A stretch of DNA of 37,174 nt from Caulobacteraceae bacterium (GTDB lineage: Bacteria > Pseudomonadota > Alphaproteobacteria > Caulobacterales > Caulobacteraceae): NCBI GenBank assembly GCA_025450315.1, contig JANWHQ010000107.1:1-37174 (forward strand). Direction: 5' to 3'. The notes under the pieces were generated by a model. The model did no database searches. It saw nothing but the letters and a program-made list of their open reading frames with translations, and was not told the DNA's origin. The translations under genes and the position numbers were made by a program. Below are positions 23,844 through 32,237 of the stretch, one piece after another. The number at the start of each line of letters is the position of its first letter. Positions within the stretch are counted from its first letter, which is position 1.

Positions 23844-24638
23844 TCAGGGCTTCGGTTGCGCCGGGGAGATGAAGTAGCCGTCCACCTTCCAGCCGGAGCT
23901 TTCACGGGCCAGCGTCACCGTCTCGATCGCGTCGCCCGCCTTGGCGAAATGGTCGGTGAAATAGAGGATTTCGTATTGGCCATCGGGGACGCCCGGGAGC
24001 GTGGTCGTCTTGATGGCCCTTTGCAGCACCCGGGAAGAGGCCGCGCCCAGCCTCTGCTGCAAAGACTGGGCCTTCGCCGCCCAATCCTCGGCCGAGATAT
24101 GAGACCTGAACGCGGATCCTGCCGCGCTCCAGCTCTGCTGGAATTGCTGGCCATCCACCAGCGCCAGCCAGGCGCGCGCGGCGCCTGCGCTTTCGGAAGC
24201 GCCCGGACTGTCGGCGGCGATCCTCGTGGACGGCTGGAGGCGGGCGGTGTCGCTGCCTTGAAGCACCAGCGAAACCGCCGCGGCGGCGATGATCAGGGAC
24301 ATGATGAGCATTCCTCCGGCGAGCCAGGCCATGGACTGCGCCCTGCCCGGGGCGCGATGCGAAGGCTCGGGGTTTGCGGCGCGGAGGGCCGCGCCGGCTA
24401 CCCCCGATTGCTTGTCCCCAGAAAAACTGGGGCCGCCCTGCTCGACCTCGGCAAGGATCCGGGCCGCTTGCCGGCTGCTCGAGGCCCCCAGTTTCCGCCG
24501 CGCGTCGCGCAGCCGCTCGTTCACGGTGTGGACCGACAGCCCCAGGTCGGCGGCGATGGACTTTATGTCGTGACCGCCCAGGAGAAGCCGCAGCGTCTCC
24601 TTCTCGCGTTCGCTGAGGGACTGGAAACCTTCGCTCAT
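23844..24638 (-). CDS. LuxR-type HTH protein with transmembrane segment and DUF4019 domain
   Basis: 264 residues in three parts. An N-terminal LuxR/GerE helix-turn-helix (about 5-65: LSEREKETLRLLLGGHDIKS, then IAADLGLSVHTVNERLRDAR) is followed by a linker. One membrane segment spans about 102-125 (MAWLAGGMLIMSLIIAAAAV). The C-terminal DUF4019 domain (about 155-262: ARAWLALVDGQQFQQSWSAA, then WAAKAQSLQQRLG) would lie in the periplasm. This layout suggests a membrane-bound, one-component transcription factor sensing an extracytoplasmic signal, but the ligand is unknown. ATG 24638 is chosen as the first codon before the conserved LSEREKE block; the longer frame to 24746 is unconvincing. It is divergent from the glycine-zipper gene and directly upstream of the hydrolase gene, both plausible targets. 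Confidence 0.85.
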   Translation of the reverse strand: MSEGFQSLSEREKETLRLLLGGHDIKSIAADLGLSVHTVNERLRDARRKLGASSSRQAARILAEVEQGGPSFSGDKQSGVAGAALRAANPEPSHRAPGRAQSMAWLAGGMLIMSLIIAAAAVSLVLQGSDTARLQPSTRIAADSPGASESAGAARAWLALVDGQQFQQSWSAAGSAFRSHISAEDWAAKAQSLQQRLGAASSRVLQRAIKTTTLPGVPDGQYEILYFTDHFAKAGDAIETVTLARESSGWKVDGYFISPAQPKP

Positions 24639-24922
24639 CGGTCGGGGCGCCGGACGTTTCACCCCCACGAGCCTAGGAGATGCGCCGACAGCTTTCCACC
24701 GCGACGCTTGGGAGGGATGGCTCCAGCCGCTCGGCGTCTTCCCCACCGAACCGCGGTTGGCGGCGTCCGCCTTCCGGCCGGGCGCCCCGGCCGGTCTCGA
24801 CAGGACGTCAGTGCGCGGCTCGCCTCCATTCGGCCCAGCTTAAGTTGTGCATTGGCGCGAGCCAGGGCCGGAACATCGGCCTCGGATTGGGCGTTGGCGA
24901 ACGGGGCGATTGGAGGAGAGCC

Positions 24923-25633
24923 ATGCGAAATCAGCTGTTTCTGGCGGGACTGACCCTCGCCGCCGTCTTGCCTGTCCAGGCCTTCGCCCAGGAGACCTGC
25001 GAGCAAAGGGCGTCCAACCGCGCGGCGGGCACCGCGCTGGGCGCCATCGCCGGAGCCGTGATCGGAAGCCAGCTTGCGGGCCGGGGCGACCGCACCGCCG
25101 GCACCGTCGTCGGCGGCGTGGCCGGCGGGGTGATTGGAAACCAACTGGCCAAGGGCCCGCACGACTGCGCCCACGCCTATGGCTGGTATGACGACTACGG
25201 CCGCTGGCACGCGACCGGCGTCTCCCAAGCGGAGGCGGTCGGCTACTACGACCGCAATGGCCAGTGGATCGACGGACCGCCGCCCAACTACCAATACGCC
25301 CAGGCGCCCGAATACGGCCGCGACCGGACCCGCGGCGACGAGGGGACCCGAGGCGGCGACCGCCGCTATTACGACCGCAGCTGGAACGGCTATCCCGACT
25401 TCCAGAACCGCGAGCAGCGGCTCGGCCAGCTCATCGAGTCGGGCGTCGCCAACGGCGCCATCGACCCGGGCAACGGCCGCGATCTGATGCGGCGGCTTGG
25501 CGACATCCGGATCGAGGAGGCGCGCGAGTATCGCAACCACGGACCCGCGCTGCCGTACGACGACCGCGACCGGATCAATTCGGAGCTTCGCGATCTGGAC
25601 CGCAGCATCGATCAGGCGCGCGGAGCCGGCTGA
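24923..25633 (+). CDS. Secreted glycine-zipper protein (17-kDa surface antigen/RcnB-like layout)
   Basis: 236 residues. Signal peptide 1-23 (QLFLAGLTLAAVLPVQAFA). Residues about 33-70 are a glycine-zipper domain (GTALGAIAGAVIGSQLAGRG, then AGTVVGGVAGGVIGNQLAKG), which can pack into or across the outer membrane. A Tyr/Trp/Asp-rich segment follows (AYGWYDDYGRWHATG, QAEAVGYYDRNGQWIDG), then an Arg/Glu/Asp-rich C-terminal region with helical repeats. Probably an envelope structural or stress protein. ATG 24923 follows a strong GGAGGAG ribosome site. The 284-bp region shared with the divergent LuxR/DUF4019 gene shows no clear promoter. Confidence 0.88.
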   Translation: MRNQLFLAGLTLAAVLPVQAFAQETCEQRASNRAAGTALGAIAGAVIGSQLAGRGDRTAGTVVGGVAGGVIGNQLAKGPHDCAHAYGWYDDYGRWHATGVSQAEAVGYYDRNGQWIDGPPPNYQYAQAPEYGRDRTRGDEGTRGGDRRYYDRSWNGYPDFQNREQRLGQLIESGVANGAIDPGNGRDLMRRLGDIRIEEAREYRNHGPALPYDDRDRINSELRDLDRSIDQARGAG

Positions 25634-25863
25634 CGCGCGATGGGAGCGGCGCGAGCGCGGCTCCGGCCCCGCTCGCCCCCGTTGCAGCGGTTCCGAGGGA
25701 GTTCGAGCGCCGGAAGCGGAAGTTCGGCCCGCCGCGGATTTCGGACACTGGGGACAACGCGCGGTGACGGCGACTCTCGGCAAGGATCCTAACGCGAAGA
25801 ACCGATCCTTCGCGGACGGTCCGCGGCTTGATGCCAGGGCAAGGAAATTCACTTTGTGTTCTC

Positions 25864-25889
25864 ACCTCCCCCGCGAAGCGGCGGGAGGT
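25864..25889. repeat. REP-like GC-rich palindrome
   Basis: ACCTCCC...GGGAGGT arms enclose CCGCGAAGCGGC, a typical compact Caulobacterales-type palindrome, inside the 509-bp gap 25634-26142. The rest of that gap contains no convincing gene; the open frames across it are low-quality shadows. The final 100 bases are comparatively AT-rich and could hold a promoter (TTGAAC near 26048) for the permease gene, but no clear -10 is seen. Confidence 0.6.
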
Positions 25890-26002
25890 AAGGTCGGTTT
25901 TCCATCCCGAACCGCCGTCGGCGACTTCCGCATTTCGGCAGCCGCTTGGACCGGGTGACGAGCGACGTCGGCGCTGGCTGGGCGCACCACCGGCCACGTC
26001 CG

Positions 26003-26028
26003 CCGGGTGTCCGGGTTCGGACACCCGG
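26003..26028. other. 11-bp perfect hairpin upstream of the permease gene
   Basis: CCGGGTGTCCG-GGTT-CGGACACCCGG is an exact inverted repeat with a four-base loop. There is no T-run, so it is not an obvious terminator. It could be an operator, a transcript hairpin or a remnant of a repeat element. Confidence 0.55.
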
Positions 26029-26142
26029 GCCCGCGGGCCGGCGCCAAGATTGAACTTAAGCGATTGCTTTATTTCGATTTCCCGGAGCCTCCGAGCTGCT
26101 GCATAGTGCGACCTGGTCCCCTGCAAGGCTGTGGAAGCGTTC

Positions 26143-28623
26143 ATGCTGCGCAACTATTTCGCCGCCGCGTTCGGCAATCTCTCGCGCAACTGGCTCTACA
26201 CCAGCATCACCGTTGTCGGCCTCGCGGTCAGCTTCGCAGCCGCGATCCTGATCGGGCTCTACCTGCGCGACGAGTTCAGCTTCGACCGGTTCATTCCGGA
26301 CTATCAGCGCATCTACCGGATGGAGGCCGCGTTCACCCCGCCGGGCGGCGGGCCGCTCAAGATGGACTATCTGCCGGTTACGGCCGCCGCCGACCTGGCG
26401 CTCGATTTTCCACAGGTGGAGCGCACGGCGCGGATGGAGGTCGAAGGGCTGAGCGTCCGTCACGGCGACGCGGCCTTTCTCGACCAGGCGGCGTGGGTAG
26501 ACCCCGGATTCTTCAAGATCATCCGGCTGCCGGTCCTCGCGGGCGACCCTGAAGCCGCCCTCGACGCGCCGGACGGGCTGGTGCTCACCCGCTCCATGGC
26601 GCGCAAGTACTTCGGCGAGGACGAACCGATCGGCAAAACGCTGACGATCGCAACGGTGGGGCCAATTCCGGACCTGCCTCCCGACGAAGCGCGGAGATTC
26701 GCCGCGCCTCAGGTGATGCGCGTGCTGGCGGTGCTGAAGGATCTTCCGTCGTCGTCCCACATCACGGTCGGGATGTTCGGCTCAAGTCGGGCGGCGCTAT
26801 CCACGATCGCGCTCGAAGACCGGCGCCCCTCACCCTTCAGTGCGGATACCCTGGTCTATGTGAAACTGAAGCCCGGCGCCTCGGCCGAGGCCGTCAGCGC
26901 CGGCCTGCCGGCCTTCGCCAAGCGGCACTACCACTGGCCGAACGGCGGCCCGTCCTATTTCAAGGTCCACCTGGCGCCGCTGGCCGATCTTCATTTCGCC
27001 GCCTACCAGGCCGGAGATGGCTTCCGGCCGCCGGGGGACCGCACCGTCGATGCCGCCATCGGGGCGGTGGGCATGCTCGTCATCATGATCGCTGCGATCA
27101 ATTTCGTGACGCTGATGACCGCCCGCTCGGCCCGCCGGGCCGTGGAGGTCGGGGTCCGAAAGGCGGTGGGCGCCAGCCGGCGGGACCTGTTCATCCAGTT
27201 CCTGGGCGAGGCCTTCATCTATGTCATGGCCGCCATGCTGGTCGGCGTGGCCCTGGCCGAGCTGCTGCTGCCGTATGCGAACGATCTCCTCGGACGGAAC
27301 ATCCGTTTCGACTACCTGACCGATCCGCGGCTGCTGCCCGTCATCCTGGGCGTCGCCACGCTGACGGCGTTCCTGGCCGGCGCCTACCCCGCCCTGGTGA
27401 TGTCGGCGGTGCGGCCGGCCCCGGCCCTGAAGGGCGGCGCCGGACGATCGACCGGTTCGGCGAGCGTTCGCCAGGCGCTGGTGGTCGTGCAGTTCGCGAT
27501 CCTGATCGGCCTGATCATCATGACGGCGACCATCTATCGCCAAACGCGCTTCGCCCTGGATCAGGCGCTCAGGCTCGGCGCCGACCAGGTGTTCAGGATC
27601 GAGACCCCGTGCGAAACCGCCCTGAAGCAGCAGATCGCCGCCCTTGCGGGCGTCAAGCTGGTCGCCTGTGCGTCCGGCTCCGTCGTGTCCGGCGGCTCCA
27701 CCACCACCGACGCGAGCGCGCCGGGCCGCACGTCGGTGAGCGTGAATCTCGGCCCGGTCGACGTGGGCTTCTTCCGCGTGCAGGGCCTGGCGCCCTTGGC
27801 CGGCCGATTCTTCGATGCCGCCAGGGGGCAGGACGTCCTGCTTCGGAACCCGGGCGCGCCGCTAGGAGGACAGCCCAGCGTGGTGCTGAACCAGACCGCG
27901 GCGCTGAGGCTCGGGTTCAAGACGGCCCGCAGCGCGGTCGGCCAGACCATCCGGTGGGCGCACTGGACCCCGTCGGCCACCGGTCGCGGCGGAAGCTCCG
28001 AGGTGATCGGAGTCGTGCAGGACTTCACCCTGGGATCGGTCCGCGATCGCATCAACCCGACCATCTATTATGTCGATCCGGGCGCCGCGCAGTTCATGGT
28101 CGCAAGGCTGAGAGGCCGCGCGATTCCCGAGACGCTGCATGCGATCGATCGCATCTGGAGATCGACAGGCCACGATCGTGTCCTGCCGCAGGCGTTCGAG
28201 TCGCAGGTCGTGCAGGACCTCTACAAGGACGTCATCACCCAGGGGGTGGTGATCGGCATCTGCGCAAGCCTCGCCATCTGCATCGCCGGCCTGGGCCTGT
28301 TCGCTCTGGCGGCCTTCACCACCGAGCATCGAACCAAGGAGATCGGGGTGCGCAAGGCCATGGGCGCGGGGCCCATGGACATCGTGCGCCTTCTGCTCTG
28401 GCAGTTCACCAAGCCGGTGCTGTGGGCGAACCTGATCGCCTGGCCCGTGGCGTTCTGGGCCATGGACCATTGGCTGGCCGGCTTCGCCTATCGGGTGACG
28501 CTGGCGCCCTGGCTGTTCGTGGCCGCGTCCGCCTTGGCGGTGCTCATCGCCTGGGCCACCGTGGCCGCCCAGGCGTGGCTGGCCGCCCAGACCAGGCCGG
28601 CGGCGGCGCTGAGATACGAGTGA
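26143..28623 (+). CDS. ABC transporter permease, MacB/FtsX type with two permease modules
   Basis: 826 residues with the duplicated architecture: an N-terminal membrane segment (about 17-39), a large extracytoplasmic MacB_PCD-like region, and FtsX segments from about 303 with the core motif EVGVRKAVGASRRDLFIQFL. A second periplasmic region then follows, with a closing FtsX block from about 735 (IGVRKAMGAGPMDIVRLLLW) and two final membrane helices. About eight membrane segments in total. Such permeases work as mechanotransmission exporters (lipoproteins, peptides, antibiotics) and need an ATPase, which is not in this window: the neighbours are a glycine-zipper gene and a monooxygenase. ATG 26143 is chosen because GGAAG lies 6-10 bases upstream; GTG 26131 is the alternative. 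Substrate unknown. Confidence 0.88.
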   Translation: MLRNYFAAAFGNLSRNWLYTSITVVGLAVSFAAAILIGLYLRDEFSFDRFIPDYQRIYRMEAAFTPPGGGPLKMDYLPVTAAADLALDFPQVERTARMEVEGLSVRHGDAAFLDQAAWVDPGFFKIIRLPVLAGDPEAALDAPDGLVLTRSMARKYFGEDEPIGKTLTIATVGPIPDLPPDEARRFAAPQVMRVLAVLKDLPSSSHITVGMFGSSRAALSTIALEDRRPSPFSADTLVYVKLKPGASAEAVSAGLPAFAKRHYHWPNGGPSYFKVHLAPLADLHFAAYQAGDGFRPPGDRTVDAAIGAVGMLVIMIAAINFVTLMTARSARRAVEVGVRKAVGASRRDLFIQFLGEAFIYVMAAMLVGVALAELLLPYANDLLGRNIRFDYLTDPRLLPVILGVATLTAFLAGAYPALVMSAVRPAPALKGGAGRSTGSASVRQALVVVQFAILIGLIIMTATIYRQTRFALDQALRLGADQVFRIETPCETALKQQIAALAGVKLVACASGSVVSGGSTTTDASAPGRTSVSVNLGPVDVGFFRVQGLAPLAGRFFDAARGQDVLLRNPGAPLGGQPSVVLNQTAALRLGFKTARSAVGQTIRWAHWTPSATGRGGSSEVIGVVQDFTLGSVRDRINPTIYYVDPGAAQFMVARLRGRAIPETLHAIDRIWRSTGHDRVLPQAFESQVVQDLYKDVITQGVVIGICASLAICIAGLGLFALAAFTTEHRTKEIGVRKAMGAGPMDIVRLLLWQFTKPVLWANLIAWPVAFWAMDHWLAGFAYRVTLAPWLFVAASALAVLIAWATVAAQAWLAAQTRPAAALRYE

Positions 28624-28680
28624 ACGGCCTGGCCTGGCCTCGCGCCGCGCGGGTCTTCCAGGACATCCCTTGGCAGGCGG

Positions 28681-30237
28681 TCAACCCGCCGCCGGGCCGA
28701 TCCCCCAGGTCTCCAGATAGCGCTCCAGCACCCGCGCCCGGGCGTTGGGCTCGGCCAGGGCGACATGGCCGTCGGGCCGGACCAGGTAGACGGCGTCGTG
28801 CATCAGGCCCGCGCGCCAGAAGGCGTCGTTCCAGGGGAACTCGCGCAGCGCCACCCCGAAGGCCTGGCAGACCTCCTGCACCGCCTGGGAGGCCTCGCCA
28901 TAGACGTGGACCTGCCAGTCCATCGCGGCCAGCGGGGTGAAGTTGTCGCCGCCGCCGGCGCCCGATCCCTCGCCGCCCCAGGGCAGCCGGTCGCCGCCCA
29001 CCACACGGCCGGCGCCGCCGCGGCTCAGGGGACTCTTGTGGTACTGGATCGCGGTCTGGGAGATGGTCCGGTAGAGGAACCGGCGCGAGCGTTCCGAACC
29101 GGCCAGCGCCGGGATCAGCCGGGGCGCGACCTCGGTGCGCACCTCGCGCGCCAGCAGGCCCGGCTTGGTGGCCAGGGTGAAGCCCTGGTCGGTGGTGGCC
29201 ACCAGCTGCCGGGCGAAGGCGATCCGCTCGGTCTCGTAGGTGTCCAGCAGCCGCTCGTCGGCCCGGCCGCGCACCACGTCCGCCAGCTTCCAGGCCAGGT
29301 TCACCGCATCGCCGATGCCGGTGTTCATGCCCTGGCCGCCGGCCGGGCTGTGGATGTGGGCCGCATCGCCCAGCAGGAAGGCCCGGCCGCGCCGGAAGGC
29401 GCCCGCCACCCGATGGTGCACCCGGTAGGTCGAGAACCAGTTGACCTGCTCGACCTCGATGCCCAGGCGCTCGATCACCCCGCCCGAGACGTCGTCCCAG
29501 CCGAGATCGTCGGGGCGGGACCCGGCCTCGGGGCGCACCGCGCCGATCAGGCGTGCGGTCCCGTCGGCCTTGAGCGGGAAGACCGCCAGGAAGTCGGCGT
29601 CGTCCAGGGCGACGTGCAGCTCGCCGTCCATCACCGGCCCCTTGGCGACCACGTCGGCGACGTAGAACAGCTGCACATAGGCGCCGCCCGGGAAGCCGGC
29701 GCGGATCAGGCCGCGCAGCACCGAATGGGCGCCGTCGCAGCCGCAGAGGTACCTGGCCTCGCAGGTCTCCTCGCGGCCGTTGGCGCGCTTCAGCCGCGCC
29801 TGGACCCCGGACGGGGTCTCCTCGTAGCCCAGGAACTCGACGGGCCGCTCGACCTCGACCCCGGCCGCTTCCAGATGCTCGATCAGCAGCTTCTCGTGCT
29901 GGTCCTGGGGAAAGACCAGCACATAGGGGAAGGGGCTGAGGCCCTTGCCGATCTCGCCGACCGGCAGGCGGGCGGTCTTGCGGCCCCGGACCCAGAAGTT
30001 CACCGCCTCCATCTGCAGGCCGCGGGCGACGACGCTGTCGGCGATGCCCAGCTGGCGATAGAACTCCAGCGTGCGCGCCTGCACGGCCAGGGCGCGCGAG
30101 GCGGTCCCCGGCTCGGCGGCCTTGTCGACGATGCGCACCCGCACCCCGTTACGCGCCAGCCAGAGGGCCAGAACCAGGCCCGTGGGTCCGGCGCCGGCGA
30201 TCAGGACGTCGACGGTCTTCCTGGTGGATCTCGCCAT
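28681..30237 (-). CDS. FAD-dependent aromatic-ring/PHBH-family monooxygenase
   Basis: 518 residues, class A flavoprotein monooxygenase. The FAD Rossmann motif is VLIAGAGPTGLVLALWLARN at 11-30; the DG motif is YLCGCDGAHSVLRGLI; the GD motif is AFLLGDAAHIHSPAGGQGMN, followed by TGIGDAVNLAWKLADV. A C-terminal thioredoxin-like tail (about 410-515) is as in phenol/2,4-dichlorophenol hydroxylases and tetracenomycin-type oxygenases. It uses NAD(P)H and O2 to hydroxylate an aromatic or polyketide-like substrate, not determined here. ATG 30237 gives the standard N-terminus. It is divergent from the acyl-CoA dehydrogenase gene; the shared 89-bp region holds a palindrome that may control both. Confidence 0.92.
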   Translation of the reverse strand: MARSTRKTVDVLIAGAGPTGLVLALWLARNGVRVRIVDKAAEPGTASRALAVQARTLEFYRQLGIADSVVARGLQMEAVNFWVRGRKTARLPVGEIGKGLSPFPYVLVFPQDQHEKLLIEHLEAAGVEVERPVEFLGYEETPSGVQARLKRANGREETCEARYLCGCDGAHSVLRGLIRAGFPGGAYVQLFYVADVVAKGPVMDGELHVALDDADFLAVFPLKADGTARLIGAVRPEAGSRPDDLGWDDVSGGVIERLGIEVEQVNWFSTYRVHHRVAGAFRRGRAFLLGDAAHIHSPAGGQGMNTGIGDAVNLAWKLADVVRGRADERLLDTYETERIAFARQLVATTDQGFTLATKPGLLAREVRTEVAPRLIPALAGSERSRRFLYRTISQTAIQYHKSPLSRGGAGRVVGGDRLPWGGEGSGAGGGDNFTPLAAMDWQVHVYGEASQAVQEVCQAFGVALREFPWNDAFWRAGLMHDAVYLVRPDGHVALAEPNARARVLERYLETWGIGPAAG

Positions 30238-30274
30238 GGGAACTCTTCCACTCGGCCGCGCTCAGGATGGCTGT

Positions 30275-30287
30275 TAGGCTCAGCCTA
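30275..30287. promoter_or_regulatory. Operator-like palindrome TAGGCT-C-AGCCTA in a divergent promoter region
   Basis: A perfect 6+1+6 inverted repeat lies midway between the divergent monooxygenase (start 30237) and acyl-CoA dehydrogenase (start 30327) genes. Position suggests a shared regulatory site, for example for a TetR- or MarR-type protein, but no regulator gene is adjacent. Confidence 0.45.
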
Positions 30288-30326
30288 GCTCAAAATGATG
30301 TCCGCGGATTCTAGGAGCCGACCCCC

Positions 30327-32114
30327 ATGGCCTACAAGGCGCCGGTCAAGGAGCATCTGTTCCTGCTCAACGAGGTGCTGAACCTCCAGAGCCACGCCAA
30401 TCTCCCCGGCTTCGCCGACGCCACGCCCGAGCTGATGAGCCAGCTGCTCGAGGAGGCCGCCCGCTTCTGCGAGGGGGTGCTGGAGCCCTTGAACGCGGTG
30501 GGCGACAAGGAGGGCTGCAGGCACGATCCGGCCACCGCCGCGGTGAAGACGCCCACCGGATTCGCCGAGGCCTACAGGACCATGGTCGAGGCCGGCTGGA
30601 GCGCCCTGTCGGTGGATCCGCGGTGGGGCGGCCAGGGCCTGCCCGGCGTCCTGAACCTGGCGTTCAACGAGATGGCCTCCTCGGCCAACATGGCCTTCGC
30701 CATGTATCCGGGCCTGACCCACGGCGCCTTCTCGGCGATCCTGGAGGCCGGCGACGAGGCCCAGAAGGCGCTCTACCTGCCCAGGCTGGCCACCGGCGAA
30801 TGGGCCGGGGCCATGAACCTCACCGAACCCCAGTGCGGCACCGACCTGGGGCTGATCCGCTCCAAGGCGGTCAAGGCCGGGGACGGGTCGTGGAAGATCA
30901 CCGGCGAGAAGATCTGGATCTCGGGCGGCGAGCAGGACTTCACCCCCAACCTGGTGCACCTCGTCCTGGCCCGAACCGAGGGCGCGCCCGCCGGCACGCG
31001 GGGCCTGTCGCGGTTCATCACCCCCAAGTTCATCCCCGGCCAGGACGGGACCCCGGGCGCGCGCAACGGTTTTCGATGCGTGGGCCTGGAAGAGAAGAGG
31101 GGCATCCACGGCAACGCCACCTGCTTCATGTCCTACGAGGGGGCGACCGGTTTCCTGCTGGGCGAGGAGACCAAGGGCCTTCGCCTGATGTTCGTGATGA
31201 TGAACGAGGCGCGGCTGGGCGTGGCCGTCCAGGGCCTGGCCCAGGCCGAAGCCGCCTACCAGGCCGCCGCCGCCTTCGCCCGCGACCGGCTGCAGGGCCG
31301 CGCCCTGACCGGCCCCAAGAACCCCGACGGACCGGCCGACCCGATCATCGTGCACCCCGACGTGCGGCGCATGCTGATGGACTCTAGGGCGGTGATCGAG
31401 GGGGGCCGGGCCTTGCTGTTCTGGACCATCCTGCACCAGGACATCGAGCGCGGCGCGACGGACGAGGACGAACGGATCCGGGCCGACGACGTGGTGCAGC
31501 TGCTGACGCCGGTGGTGAAGTCGTTCCTGACCGACCGCGGCTTCAAGGTCTGTTCGGACGCGCTGCAGGTGCACGGCGGCTCGGGCTACACCACCCATTT
31601 TCCGGCGGCCCAGTACCTGCGCGATTCCCGCATCGCCATGATCTACGAGGGGACCAACGGCATCCAGGCCCTGGACCTGGTGGGCCGCAAGCTGCCGGCC
31701 CACGGCGGGCGGGCGATGATGGCCTTCCTGGCCGAGCTGGACGCCTACGCCGCCGAGCCCGCCGACGAGGCGGTGCGGCCGTTCGTCGAAGCGCTGAAAT
31801 CGGCCAAGGCCCAGCTGCAGGAGGCCAGCCTCTGGCTGATGCAGAACGGCGTGGCCGATCCGGACGCCGCCGCGGCCGCTTCGCACGACTATCTGAACGT
31901 CGTGGCGCTGGCGGGGCTGGCCTATATGTGGGCCCGGATGGCCAAGGCGGCCCAGGCCAGGATCGTGGCCGGGGACGCAGACCCCTACTACGCCAACAAG
32001 CTGATCACGGGGCGCTACTTCCTGGAGCGCATCCTGCCCGAGGCCGGGGCGCACCTGGCCAAGCTGAAGACCGGCGCGGCCCCGGTCATGGCCCTGGCGG
32101 CCGAGGCGTTCTAG
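30327..32114 (+). CDS. Acyl-CoA dehydrogenase, long DmdC-like type
   Basis: 595 residues, FAD-dependent alpha,beta-dehydrogenase of acyl-CoA esters. The FAD/substrate loop is MNLTEPQCGTDLGLIRSKA and KIWISGGEQDF; the catalytic base is Glu441 in MIYEGTNGIQALDLVGRKL, at the position used by short/medium-chain family members. The extended N-terminus (MAYKAPVKEHLFLLNEVLNL) and the extra C-terminal domain (about 465-595) match the 3-methylmercaptopropionyl-CoA dehydrogenase-like/AcdA subgroup, which includes general fatty-acyl enzymes. The real substrate cannot be told from sequence by eye. ATG 30327 follows CTAGGAG at good spacing. The P450 gene follows after 123 bases. Confidence 0.94.
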   Translation: MAYKAPVKEHLFLLNEVLNLQSHANLPGFADATPELMSQLLEEAARFCEGVLEPLNAVGDKEGCRHDPATAAVKTPTGFAEAYRTMVEAGWSALSVDPRWGGQGLPGVLNLAFNEMASSANMAFAMYPGLTHGAFSAILEAGDEAQKALYLPRLATGEWAGAMNLTEPQCGTDLGLIRSKAVKAGDGSWKITGEKIWISGGEQDFTPNLVHLVLARTEGAPAGTRGLSRFITPKFIPGQDGTPGARNGFRCVGLEEKRGIHGNATCFMSYEGATGFLLGEETKGLRLMFVMMNEARLGVAVQGLAQAEAAYQAAAAFARDRLQGRALTGPKNPDGPADPIIVHPDVRRMLMDSRAVIEGGRALLFWTILHQDIERGATDEDERIRADDVVQLLTPVVKSFLTDRGFKVCSDALQVHGGSGYTTHFPAAQYLRDSRIAMIYEGTNGIQALDLVGRKLPAHGGRAMMAFLAELDAYAAEPADEAVRPFVEALKSAKAQLQEASLWLMQNGVADPDAAAAASHDYLNVVALAGLAYMWARMAKAAQARIVAGDADPYYANKLITGRYFLERILPEAGAHLAKLKTGAAPVMALAAEAF

Positions 32115-32162
32115 GGCGCGTCGAGGCGAGCAGGATTCGTCTTGGGCGTTTCGACTCCCTTC

Positions 32163-32182
32163 CCTCCCCCTCGAGGGGGAGG
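32163..32182. repeat. Perfect 20-bp palindrome CCTCCCCCTC|GAGGGGGAGG
   Basis: It stands in the 123-bp spacer between the acyl-CoA dehydrogenase stop and the P450 start. It shares the C-run/G-run design of the other palindromes in the window (1314-1361, 4315-4436). A transcript here would form a very stable hairpin, with no T-run after it. Confidence 0.7.
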
Positions 32183-32237
32183 CGAGCACTCCGGCCTCGT
32201 CCTTCTGGATGGCGCGGGCGCGAGGTATGCTGAAGCC

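Noticed and set aside
25575-26153. 192-residue minus-strand frame in the gap before the permease
   Set aside because: Arg/Pro-rich, crosses two palindromes, has no ribosome site and no recognisable fold.
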